Assembly (NCBI RefSeq): GCF_049651025.1
Contig: NZ_JBASBH010000041.1
Coordinates: 1 to 15,036 of the forward strand
Direction of reading: 5' to 3'
Source: Parvibaculum sp049651025
GTDB taxonomy: Bacteria > Pseudomonadota > Alphaproteobacteria > Parvibaculales > Parvibaculaceae
DNA length: 15,036 bases
In this document: positions 8,282 through 14,407 of the stretch, in pieces
Layout of the letters: the number at the start of each line of letters is the position of its first letter
How positions within the stretch are numbered: position 1 is the first letter of the stretch
Position numbers and translations under genes: made by a program
The notes under the pieces: model-generated
Told to the model about the DNA's origin: nothing
The model's database searches: none
The model's input: only the letters and a program-made list of their open reading frames with translations

Positions 8282-8586
8282 ACGCTCCAGCCCCCTCAAC
8301 TTGCCGGAACCCGCTCCAATCCTCTCCGTTTCTCAGCGCGTCCGGCCACCACCCGGTCGAAGATACGGAATGTCCGCTATTTTCAAACAATCCCTATAAA
8401 AAAGTTGACGCTAGCGTCATGTTTATGGCGTGGTTTGTCTGAAAAACCTTCGCTCCCCCAGCGATCGCCAATCGGTCGATATAAAGATTAGAAAAGTGAC
8501 GGGGACCGGGCGTACCGCTAAAAGACGGGAGCGGACAGGGAGTTTCGCGTAGTATCGGTCCGCGATTTGAGGCGAGAGGGAGGCAT
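8282..8586. other. 305 bp intergenic region upstream of the ferredoxin reductase operon
   Basis: No gene is supported here. The left 100 bp is GC-rich with a weak GGGCT/AGCCC inverted repeat just at the PAS stop but no T-run. The central part (about 8375-8450) is AT-rich and holds TATAAA at 8395-8400, the perfect palindrome at 8406-8419 and a small GGTTT/AAACC inverted repeat (8432-8448). A second TATAAA lies at 8480-8485, without a recognisable -35 at normal spacing. The right part has a GCGGAC/GTCCGC pair (8531-8536 and 8558-8563) that could fold in the leader. The last bases, GAGGGAGG (8575-8583 region), are the ribosome site of the reductase gene. Confidence 0.6.
8406..8419. promoter_or_regulatory. 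Perfect 14 bp palindrome, candidate repressor operator
   Basis: TGACGCTAGCGTCA is its own reverse complement. It starts 5 bp after TATAAA (8395-8400); if that is a -10 element, transcription would begin inside the palindrome, the usual place for a repressor operator. The symmetry and length resemble TetR-family operators, but no regulator gene is in the window to pair with it. It lies about 170 bp before the reductase start codon. The sequence is direct observation; operator function is inference. Confidence 0.45.
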
Positions 8587-9825
8587 ATGGCGGGGAGCAC
8601 TCAACACGGCGTCGTTATCATCGGTGCGGGCCAGGCAGGCGCGCAGGCCGTCGTGAGCCTGCGTGCGGAAGGCTATGAAGGGCCGATCCGGCTGATCGGC
8701 GATGAGGCCGAGCCCCCCTATCAGCGCCCGCCGCTGTCAAAGAAATTTCTCGCCGGCGAAATCGGCTTCGATCGTGTCGAGCTGAAGCCCGCCGAGTTTT
8801 ATGCCGGCGCCCATTGCGAGTTGCTGCTCGGCACACGCGCTGTGGAGATCAACCGCGCGGAGCATTACGTCAAAACCTCAGACGGACGCGCCGTGCCCTA
8901 TGACAAGCTGCTCATCGCGACGGGCAGCCGCGTGCGCGAGATCAACGTGCCGGGCTTCGACCTCGACGGCGTGCATTATCTGCGCACTGTCGGCGACGTC
9001 AGCGAAATTCAGGCTCATTTCAAGCCGGGCGCAAAGCTCGTCGTCGTCGGCGGCGGCTATATCGGGCTTGAGGTTGCAGCCGTTGCCAGGAAGAACGGCA
9101 TCGATGTGACCGTTCTGGAAACAGCCGAACGTGTAATGGCGCGCGTTGTCGACCCCATCGTCTCGCGTTTTTACGAGCGCATCCATAAAGAGGCAGGCGT
9201 CGTCATTCGCACCGGCGTTACCGTTGCAGGCTTTGAAGGCGCAAACAATAAGGTCGAGCGTGTCGTTTCAGGCGAAGGCGACAGCTTTCCTTGCGACTTC
9301 GTCGTGGTTGGCGTCGGCATTATTCCCAATGTCGAGTTGGCGCAATCCGCCGGCCTTACAGTCGAAAACGGAATCGTCGTCGACGAATGCGCGCGCACAA
9401 ACGATCCTGATATTTGCGCGGCGGGGGACTGCACCAATCACCCCAGCGGCATTTACGGGCGGCGCCTGCGGCTGGAAAGCGTGCAGAACGCAATTGAGCA
9501 AGGCAAGGCGGCGGCGGCGGCTCTGACCGGCAAGAACAAGCCTTACGATCAAGTGCCGTGGTTCTGGTCGGACCAGTATGATCTCAAATTGCAGATCGCA
9601 GGCCTGTCTTCGGGCTATACGCAGGCCGTGACGCGCGGCGATCCGGAGACGGGCCGCAGTTTCGCAGTCTTTTATCTGAAGGATGGGGTGCTCATTGCCG
9701 TCGATGCGGTCAATCGCGCGCCGGAATTCATGATGTCGAAAACACTGATCGCTAAACACGCAAAGCTTGATCCGGCACGGCTCGCCGACGAGACGATTAA
9801 TATGAAGGAAGTCGCGAACGCATGA
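8587..9825 (+). CDS. NAD(P)H:ferredoxin reductase, putidaredoxin/rhodocoxin reductase type
   Basis: A 412-residue FAD flavoprotein that passes electrons from NAD(P)H to a [2Fe-2S] ferredoxin. The first Rossmann motif GAGQAG (13-18) binds FAD, and PPYQRPPLSKKFL (43-55) is typical of the family. The second motif GGGYIG (155-160) binds the nicotinamide nucleotide. The strand after it ends in VLETAERV with an acidic Glu178, which favours NADH over NADPH. CAAGD (277-281) closes the FAD site, and the usual C-terminal reductase domain follows (about 325-405). The length matches relatives such as CamA and ThcD. The ATG follows a strong GAGGGAGG site. A [2Fe-2S] ferredoxin gene follows 47 bp later and is its likely partner. 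Such pairs commonly support P450 hydroxylases, but none is encoded here. Confidence 0.92.
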   Translation: MAGSTQHGVVIIGAGQAGAQAVVSLRAEGYEGPIRLIGDEAEPPYQRPPLSKKFLAGEIGFDRVELKPAEFYAGAHCELLLGTRAVEINRAEHYVKTSDGRAVPYDKLLIATGSRVREINVPGFDLDGVHYLRTVGDVSEIQAHFKPGAKLVVVGGGYIGLEVAAVARKNGIDVTVLETAERVMARVVDPIVSRFYERIHKEAGVVIRTGVTVAGFEGANNKVERVVSGEGDSFPCDFVVVGVGIIPNVELAQSAGLTVENGIVVDECARTNDPDICAAGDCTNHPSGIYGRRLRLESVQNAIEQGKAAAAALTGKNKPYDQVPWFWSDQYDLKLQIAGLSSGYTQAVTRGDPETGRSFAVFYLKDGVLIAVDAVNRAPEFMMSKTLIAKHAKLDPARLADETINMKEVANA

Positions 9826-9872
9826 GACGCGCTCCGGCATTGCAAAAACAAAAAAGACCCTCGGGAGACGAG

Positions 9873-10193
9873 ATGACAAAGGTCACGTTTATCGAACATG
9901 ACGGCAAGGAACACACGATCGATGTGGCCGATGGGTTGACGCTGATGGAAGCGGCAACGAAGAATATGATTCCCGGAATCGATGCCGATTGCGGCGGCGC
10001 ATGCGCTTGCGCCACATGCATGGTTTTCATTCCCGAGGAATGGACGAGCAAGCTTGCGGCGAAGGACGACATGGAAGAGACGATGCTCGATTTCTGCGAG
10101 CACGCCGCCGAGAATTCGCGTCTTTCCTGCCAGATCAAAGTGACGCCGGAACTTGAGGGCATTCGCGTGACGATGCCGGAAAACCAGCACTAA
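9873..10193 (+). CDS. [2Fe-2S] ferredoxin, adrenodoxin/putidaredoxin type
   Basis: A 106-residue electron carrier. The cluster ligands fit C-x5-C-x2-C-x36-C: Cys40, Cys46, Cys49 and Cys86, in DCGGACACATC and RLSCQI. This spacing is that of vertebrate-type ferredoxins (adrenodoxin, putidaredoxin), not plant-type. Cys44 and Cys75 are extra non-ligand cysteines. The acidic helix around 65-80 (KDDMEETMLDFCEHAAE) matches the partner-docking region of this family. The ATG at 9873 has GGGAG upstream and gives the usual family start MTKVTF. An earlier in-frame ATG at 9822 overlaps the reductase stop as ATGA and would add 17 basic residues; it is less likely. It is probably reduced by the flavoprotein encoded just upstream and delivers electrons to an oxygenase elsewhere in the genome. 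Confidence 0.93.
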   Translation: MTKVTFIEHDGKEHTIDVADGLTLMEAATKNMIPGIDADCGGACACATCMVFIPEEWTSKLAAKDDMEETMLDFCEHAAENSRLSCQIKVTPELEGIRVTMPENQH

Positions 10194-10210
10194 TTCGGGC
10201 GACCGATTAA

Positions 10211-10249
10211 ATGGATGCGTCATCCCGGGGCTTGACCCCCGGGACCCAT
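10211..10249 (+). repeat. Dispersed palindromic repeat, copy 1 (hairpin)
   Basis: Contains TCCCGGGG (10223-10230), a six-base loop CTTGAC and CCCCGGGA (10237-10244), a perfect 8 bp stem, followed by CCCAT. Hairpins with a CCCGGG-CTTG-CCCGGG core are commonly seen between genes in Alphaproteobacteria. It lies just after the ferredoxin stop and may help terminate that operon, though no T-run follows. Confidence 0.6.
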
Positions 10250-10273
10250 TCTACTCAGCAACATTTTGTGAAA

Positions 10274-10310
10274 CTGATGGATCTCGGGAACAAGTCCCGG
10301 GATCCATCAG
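10274..10310 (-). repeat. Dispersed palindromic repeat, copy 2 (hairpin, opposite orientation)
   Basis: The arms CTGATGGATC (10274-10283) and GATCCATCAG (10301-10310) are perfect complements. After one T/G mismatch a further CGGGA/TCCCG pair closes on the five-base loop ACAAG, a stem of about 16 bp. Read on the minus strand, its core (ATCCCGGGACTTG) matches copy 1 (ATCCCGGGGCTTG), so the two are the same repeat facing each other. It lies 15 bp past the stop of the molybdenum-enzyme large subunit and could serve as a terminator for both converging operons. Confidence 0.65.
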
Positions 10311-10325
10311 TGGTTGCAGTATCGA

Positions 10326-12587
10326 TCAGTCCGCCGCGCGCGCAAGCTTGGCGCTCAAGGGCGTCAGGTCGTGATTTCTCAACGGCAGATCGCGGACGCG
10401 TTTGCCGGTGGCGGCGAATACGGCATTCGATACGGCTGCTGCAATGGGCGGCGTTGCCGGTTCTCCAAGACCGCCGAGGTTCGCGCCGCTCTCGATGAAA
10501 TGCACATCGATGACGGGCACGTCGGCCATGCGGACCATCTCATAGTCCGGGAAGTTCGACTGCGCGACGGCACCCTTCTCGATTGTGATTTCCCCGTGAA
10601 GTGCTGCCGTCAATCCGAAGATGATGCCGGATTCAACCTGCTGCGCCGCCGTGTCGGGGTTGATGACGCTGCCGCAATCGACTGCAGCAGTGACGCGATG
10701 AACTTTCAACTCGCCTGACGGGCTCACTGAAATTTCCGCGACCTCAGCAACAATCGACTTGAACGATTCCTGTATCGCGATGCCGCGCGCGCGCCCTTTT
10801 TCAAGTGGAGTGCCCCAGCCCGCTTTCGCCGCAGCCAGTTCCAGCACGGCGAGATGACGGGGCTGATCCTTCAGCAATGCGCGGCGAAACTCAAACGGGT
10901 CCTTGCCGGCTTCATGCGCAAGCTCGTCCATGAAACTTTCGGTGAAGAAAGTGTGCTGCGAATGTGCGACCGAGCGCCAGGGACCACGCGGCACCGGTGT
11001 CGGGCTCTCGACATAGCGGATGGACTGGTTCGGCACCGCATAGGGAATATGCGCTGCCTCGCCCGGCTCGTCCTTCGTCGTATAGCGATTGCTCCAGGCG
11101 GCGGGATTGCCTTCGCCATCAAGTGCAGCGCGGAAGGTGCTTGTCACGGCGACGCGATAGGCATCGTGCTGAATATCGTCTTCGCGCGTGTAGATCAGTT
11201 GCACGGGCCCATCGACTTCCTTTGCGATCAAGGTCGCAAAATCGATCTCGCTGGGGAAATCGATGAAGCCTTTGATGACAGGCACGCGGCGCCCGAAGGC
11301 ACCGCCGAGAAGCAGCGGATGAACCGTCACGTCCTCGAAATCAAGTCCGGCGATGTCGGCCACGCGGCCGCGCACAGAGAGCGGCGATTGCGACCCGACC
11401 CAGACCTCAGCCTTGCCGCCATGAATCCAGACCGTGCAGTTCATCGGCTCCATGCAAGCATGGGCGAGATAAGGCACGCGATATGTCGCCTCGATACGTT
11501 TGGCCGCCTGGCCAAGCACCGCGCCCGCGTCGCCGATTTCAACGTCTTTTGAGCCATCGCCCTTGGCGAGATCGGTATCGTGCTGAGCGTAGATCGTCGT
11601 CATTGAAATGGCATCGTTGCCTTTGGCGTCGATCTTGATTTCGAGTGCGGCAGCGGCTTCCTTCGCCCGCCAGAAATTATCCGCGACCACGGCGACGCCG
11701 CCGGGGATTGCCACGACCTTCTTGACGCCATAGCGCTTCAGTATTGGTTCGCTGTCGTAAGAAACGACTTCACTGCCGAAGACAGGGGAGAATTTGATAG
11801 CGGCGTAAAGCTGACCCGGACGGCGGACGTCGATCCCATAGATCGCCGTGCCATTGACCTTCGCTGGAATATCGAGCCGCTGGATCGGCTTGCCGACGAT
11901 TGTGTAGTCGGCCTTCGCTTTCAACACCGGATGATATGGCGGCGAAAGCTCGGCGGCGTCATTGGCAAGTTCGGCAAAGCTGGCAGATTTTCCTGACGGA
12001 TGCGTGACATGCGAAAGCTTCGCCATGCATTCGGACGGCGCGACGTTCCAGCGCGCGGCGGCGGCGCGGATCAGCATATCCTTTGCCGCTGCACCGGCCG
12101 GGCGCATACCGTGTTGGCCGGTCCAGCGCACCGACGAGGAACCACCGGTGACCTGAACATTGAGGAATTGCACAAGCTTCAGCATGGCCGTGTCGGTAAC
12201 GCCCTGGAATATCGGCGGGATATTGACGCCTTCCGTGAAGCGCTGGCCAAAATTTTCATTGGCGAAAGCTTTTTCAGCCGGTGCGACTTCGGCGCGAACG
12301 CGCGACCAGTCGGCTTCCATTTCTTCCGCCGCCATCATCGCAAGGGCGGTGATAACGCCCTGCCCCATATCGGCATGCGGCACATAGACGGTGACGGTAT
12401 TGTCCGGCGAAATCTTCAGCCAGGTGGCGAAGACATGCTCACCCTTGCGCGCCGTCGCGCGCTCGGCCAGCGTGTGGCGCGAGGGGCCGGAGAACGCGTA
12501 GCCGAGAAGCAAGCCGCCGCCCGCGATACCGCCCGCAACGATCAGCTGACGGCGCGTCGGATTTGTCAGTTTGTCCTTGATGCTCAT
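10326..12587 (-). CDS. Molybdopterin-binding large subunit, isoquinoline 1-oxidoreductase/aldehyde oxidase beta type, with Tat-like N-terminus
   Basis: A 753-residue catalytic subunit of the xanthine dehydrogenase family that hydroxylates aldehydes or N-heterocycles using water. The N-terminus has TRRQLIVAGG (twin arginine 12-13) followed by a glycine-rich hydrophobic stretch to about 32, a Tat-type signal or anchor. Family motifs are HADMGQGV (71-78), GGSSSVRW (148-155), HACMEPMN (377-384), GSQSPLSVRG (398-407) and GGAFGRR (428-434). GLGEPATPP (706-714) carries the catalytic Glu709. The hammerhead-like domain (about 229-330) is internal, as in IorB-type proteins. Its ATG follows AGAGGGG, 14 bp after the small-subunit stop. 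The substrate cannot be read from sequence. No separate FAD subunit or cytochrome is encoded next to it, so the electron acceptor is unknown. Family secure, named enzyme not. Confidence 0.9.
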   Translation of the reverse strand: MSIKDKLTNPTRRQLIVAGGIAGGGLLLGYAFSGPSRHTLAERATARKGEHVFATWLKISPDNTVTVYVPHADMGQGVITALAMMAAEEMEADWSRVRAEVAPAEKAFANENFGQRFTEGVNIPPIFQGVTDTAMLKLVQFLNVQVTGGSSSVRWTGQHGMRPAGAAAKDMLIRAAAARWNVAPSECMAKLSHVTHPSGKSASFAELANDAAELSPPYHPVLKAKADYTIVGKPIQRLDIPAKVNGTAIYGIDVRRPGQLYAAIKFSPVFGSEVVSYDSEPILKRYGVKKVVAIPGGVAVVADNFWRAKEAAAALEIKIDAKGNDAISMTTIYAQHDTDLAKGDGSKDVEIGDAGAVLGQAAKRIEATYRVPYLAHACMEPMNCTVWIHGGKAEVWVGSQSPLSVRGRVADIAGLDFEDVTVHPLLLGGAFGRRVPVIKGFIDFPSEIDFATLIAKEVDGPVQLIYTREDDIQHDAYRVAVTSTFRAALDGEGNPAAWSNRYTTKDEPGEAAHIPYAVPNQSIRYVESPTPVPRGPWRSVAHSQHTFFTESFMDELAHEAGKDPFEFRRALLKDQPRHLAVLELAAAKAGWGTPLEKGRARGIAIQESFKSIVAEVAEISVSPSGELKVHRVTAAVDCGSVINPDTAAQQVESGIIFGLTAALHGEITIEKGAVAQSNFPDYEMVRMADVPVIDVHFIESGANLGGLGEPATPPIAAAVSNAVFAATGKRVRDLPLRNHDLTPLSAKLARAAD

Positions 12588-12601
12588 GGCGCGTTCCCCT
12601 C

Positions 12602-13066
12602 TCAGGCGTTCGACAGCGAATGGATCGCGGCGCGGATGCGCGGATAGGTGCCACAGCGGCAGACATTGGTGATCGCTTCGTCGATCTCCTCATCGCTGGG
12701 CTTGGGGTTTTCGTGCAGAAGCGCCGAGACGGCCATCAGCATGCCCGACTGGCAATAGCCGCATTGCGGCACCTGATGAGCGATCCAGGCAGCCTGTATC
12801 GGCGCCAACGCATCTTTCGCGCCTTGCGATACGGCGAGACCTTCGATCGTCACGACCTCGCTGTTTTCGACTTCAAGAACGGGCGTCACGCAACTGCGTG
12901 TGGCGACGCCATCGACATGCACCGTGCAGGCACCGCAGGCGGCGACGCCGCAGCCGAACTTTGTGCCGGTGAGGCCAAGCTCATCGCGCAGCACCCAGAG
13001 GAGCGGCATTTCCATTTCGATGTCGAGCGTGTGCCGGACACCATTGACCTTGAATGTGATGGACAT
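12602..13066 (-). CDS. [2Fe-2S] small subunit of molybdenum hydroxylase (IorA-like)
   Basis: A 154-residue iron-sulfur subunit that carries electrons away from the molybdenum site. The N-terminal plant-type [2Fe-2S] domain has Cys39, Cys44, Cys47 and Cys59 (CGVAACGAC...C). The C-terminal helical domain has CGYC (102-105) and CRCG (136-139), so all eight ligands of the two clusters are present. The length fits the family (about 150-165). It has no signal peptide, so if the enzyme is exported it would travel folded with the large subunit, whose N-terminus looks Tat-like. The ATG is preceded by a very strong purine-rich site (13067-13080 on the minus strand). It is the first gene of the two-gene unit with the large subunit 14 bp downstream. 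Confidence 0.93.
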   Translation of the reverse strand: MSITFKVNGVRHTLDIEMEMPLLWVLRDELGLTGTKFGCGVAACGACTVHVDGVATRSCVTPVLEVENSEVVTIEGLAVSQGAKDALAPIQAAWIAHQVPQCGYCQSGMLMAVSALLHENPKPSDEEIDEAITNVCRCGTYPRIRAAIHSLSNA

Positions 13067-13080
13067 TCCTCGCCTCCTCC
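13067..13080 (-). promoter_or_regulatory. Strong ribosome binding site of the molybdenum-enzyme small subunit
   Basis: On the minus strand it reads GGAGGAGGCGAGGA directly before the ATG at 13066. GGAGG occurs twice in overlapping form, giving an unusually good Shine-Dalgarno match for this window and fixing the start codon. Confidence 0.7.
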
Positions 13081-13122
13081 CGTTTCAGCCGGGTCCGGGC
13101 CGAGGGCCTCAGACTGGCGGAT

Positions 13123-13128
13123 CTTATA
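13123..13128 (-). promoter_or_regulatory. Possible -10 element of the molybdenum-enzyme operon
   Basis: TATAAG on the minus strand, 57 bp before the small-subunit ATG. No good -35 hexamer lies 16-18 bp upstream (TTTTGG or TTTGGG at best), so the promoter is either weak or activator-dependent. This fits the operator-like inverted repeat about 30 bp further upstream. Confidence 0.3.
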
Positions 13129-13157
13129 TCCGTTAAGAGCCAGACCCAAAACAGACG

Positions 13158-13185
13158 AATGACCGAAACTATCATTTTGGTCATT
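13158..13185. promoter_or_regulatory. Inverted repeat upstream of the molybdenum-enzyme operon, candidate operator
   Basis: The 11 bp arms AATGACCGAAA and TTTTGGTCATT are complementary except at one position, with a six-base spacer CTATCA. The site lies 92 bp before the small-subunit ATG and 30 bp upstream of the possible -10. It is AT-rich compared with its surroundings and has no following T-run on the minus strand, so a protein-binding site is more likely than a terminator for the hydrolase gene. Confidence 0.45.
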
Positions 13186-13225
13186 TCAGGGAAAGCGACA
13201 ATCGCACGAGCCTGAAGATACCGCT

Positions 13226-14407
13226 TCAGTCGTCGATGGCCTGATAAGCCAATGTGAGGAAATCTGTCGCGATTGCGAGGTCGTCGGGGCTCTGCATCAT
13301 GCGCTGGCTCAGAAAAATGGACGTCATGGCCTCGGGAGGATCGTTGCGCCATGAAGTGCCGAAGCCACCGTCCCAGCCATAACTGCCCGGCATCGGCCCA
13401 AGGCCGTTGCGCCTCGTAACGACAGACACGCCAAAGCCCCAGCCGTTCAGGTCCCAGAATCCGGGAGCGAAGGGAGAGAGGGCTTTTTGCGCAGGCGTCA
13501 GATGGTCCATCGTCATCAGCTCGACGGAGGGGCGCGAGAGAATGCGCGTTTTGCCGAGCCTTCCGTTACCGAGCAACATGCGGGCGAAGGCGAGATAATC
13601 ATCCGCCGTCGACAGAAGTCCTGTGCTGCCCGCCGAATTGACCGCGTCGAGGCCCATCGGCGACACCTTGAGCTTGCCGTCCTCGTCGCGCTCATAGCAT
13701 CGCGCAAGACGCGCGCGCTTGGCGTCTGGAATGGCAAAGCCCGTGTCTTTCATCCCGAGCGGCGTGAAGATGCGCTCTGCGAGAAACTGGTCGAAAGGCA
13801 TCTCGGCGGCGCGTGCGATCAGCACAGCCAGAACGTCCGAGCCCGTGTGATACATCCAGCGCTCGCCCGGCTGATGCATCAGCGGCAGCCCGGCAAAACG
13901 CTCGATCCAGTCATCCGGCGACAGCGGCGACGGATTGGGGCCGGGCCCAAGGCCCGCATCTGCCACGCGCTTCTGGATTGGATAGGTGCCGGGCGGCGAC
14001 ATCGTCGCGCCGAAACCAAAGGTAAACGTCAGCAGGTCGCGCAAGGTGATCGGGCGGTTCGCCGGAACGGTATCGTCCGGTTCGCTGTTGAGCGAACGCA
14101 GAACTTTACGGTCAGCAAGTTCCGGCAGCAGGCGCGTCACCGGCTCATCGAGGCGGAGCCTTGTTTCCTCGACAAGGATCATCGCTGCCACGGCCGTTAT
14201 CGGCTTCGTCATCGAAGCGATGCGGAAGATCGTATCGCGGCTCATTTTCGCGCCCGCCGCAAGATCGCTCATACCCAGCGCCTCGACATGCACATCGCTG
14301 CCGCGCGCGGCGAGCGCAACGAGACCCGCTACCTCGCCGCTCTCGACACGGGCGCTCATCCCCTCATGGATGAGGCCCAGACGCGGTGCGGAAAATCCGC
14401 CGCTCAT
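13226..14407 (-). CDS. Serine hydrolase of the beta-lactamase/family VIII esterase fold
   Basis: A 393-residue protein of the class C beta-lactamase-like (Beta-lactamase/PBP) family. The nucleophile motif SMTK is at 65-68 (Ser65, Lys68), with the second-motif YHTGSD (Tyr186) in WMYHTG. A third-motif region WDGGFGTSW (345-353) stands in place of the KTG of true class C enzymes, as in many esterases of this group. The N-terminus has no signal peptide, so it is predicted cytoplasmic, which argues against a resistance beta-lactamase and for an esterase or amidase acting on an unknown substrate. Its ATG overlaps the YceI-family stop by one base (TGATG), so the two are translationally coupled. The 159 bp gap after it separates it from the molybdenum-enzyme operon. 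Confidence 0.88.
   Translation of the reverse strand: MSGGFSAPRLGLIHEGMSARVESGEVAGLVALAARGSDVHVEALGMSDLAAGAKMSRDTIFRIASMTKPITAVAAMILVEETRLRLDEPVTRLLPELADRKVLRSLNSEPDDTVPANRPITLRDLLTFTFGFGATMSPPGTYPIQKRVADAGLGPGPNPSPLSPDDWIERFAGLPLMHQPGERWMYHTGSDVLAVLIARAAEMPFDQFLAERIFTPLGMKDTGFAIPDAKRARLARCYERDEDGKLKVSPMGLDAVNSAGSTGLLSTADDYLAFARMLLGNGRLGKTRILSRPSVELMTMDHLTPAQKALSPFAPGFWDLNGWGFGVSVVTRRNGLGPMPGSYGWDGGFGTSWRNDPPEAMTSIFLSQRMMQSPDDLAIATDFLTLAYQAIDD

Noticed and set aside
8270..8300. Possible terminator at the end of the PAS gene (GGGCT/AGCCC)
   Set aside because: The stem is only 5 bp with a nine-base loop and no T-run follows; too weak to call.
8461..8468. GCGATCGC 8 bp palindrome in the gap before the reductase gene
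   Set aside because: It is identical to the cyanobacterial HIP1 sequence, but a single copy in a GC-rich alphaproteobacterial sequence is most simply chance.
10211..10498. Small plus-strand open frame starting in the hairpin repeat
   Set aside because: It translates the repeat itself and then runs antisense into the molybdenum-enzyme gene; no ribosome site or domain.
12620..13162. Plus-strand open frame of 180 codons opposite the Fe-S subunit
   Set aside because: The minus strand has all eight cluster cysteines and a strong ribosome site; the plus frame is a shadow.
13226..14407. Beta-lactamase resistance gene
   Set aside because: There is no signal peptide and no KTG third motif; the pattern fits an esterase-like serine hydrolase.
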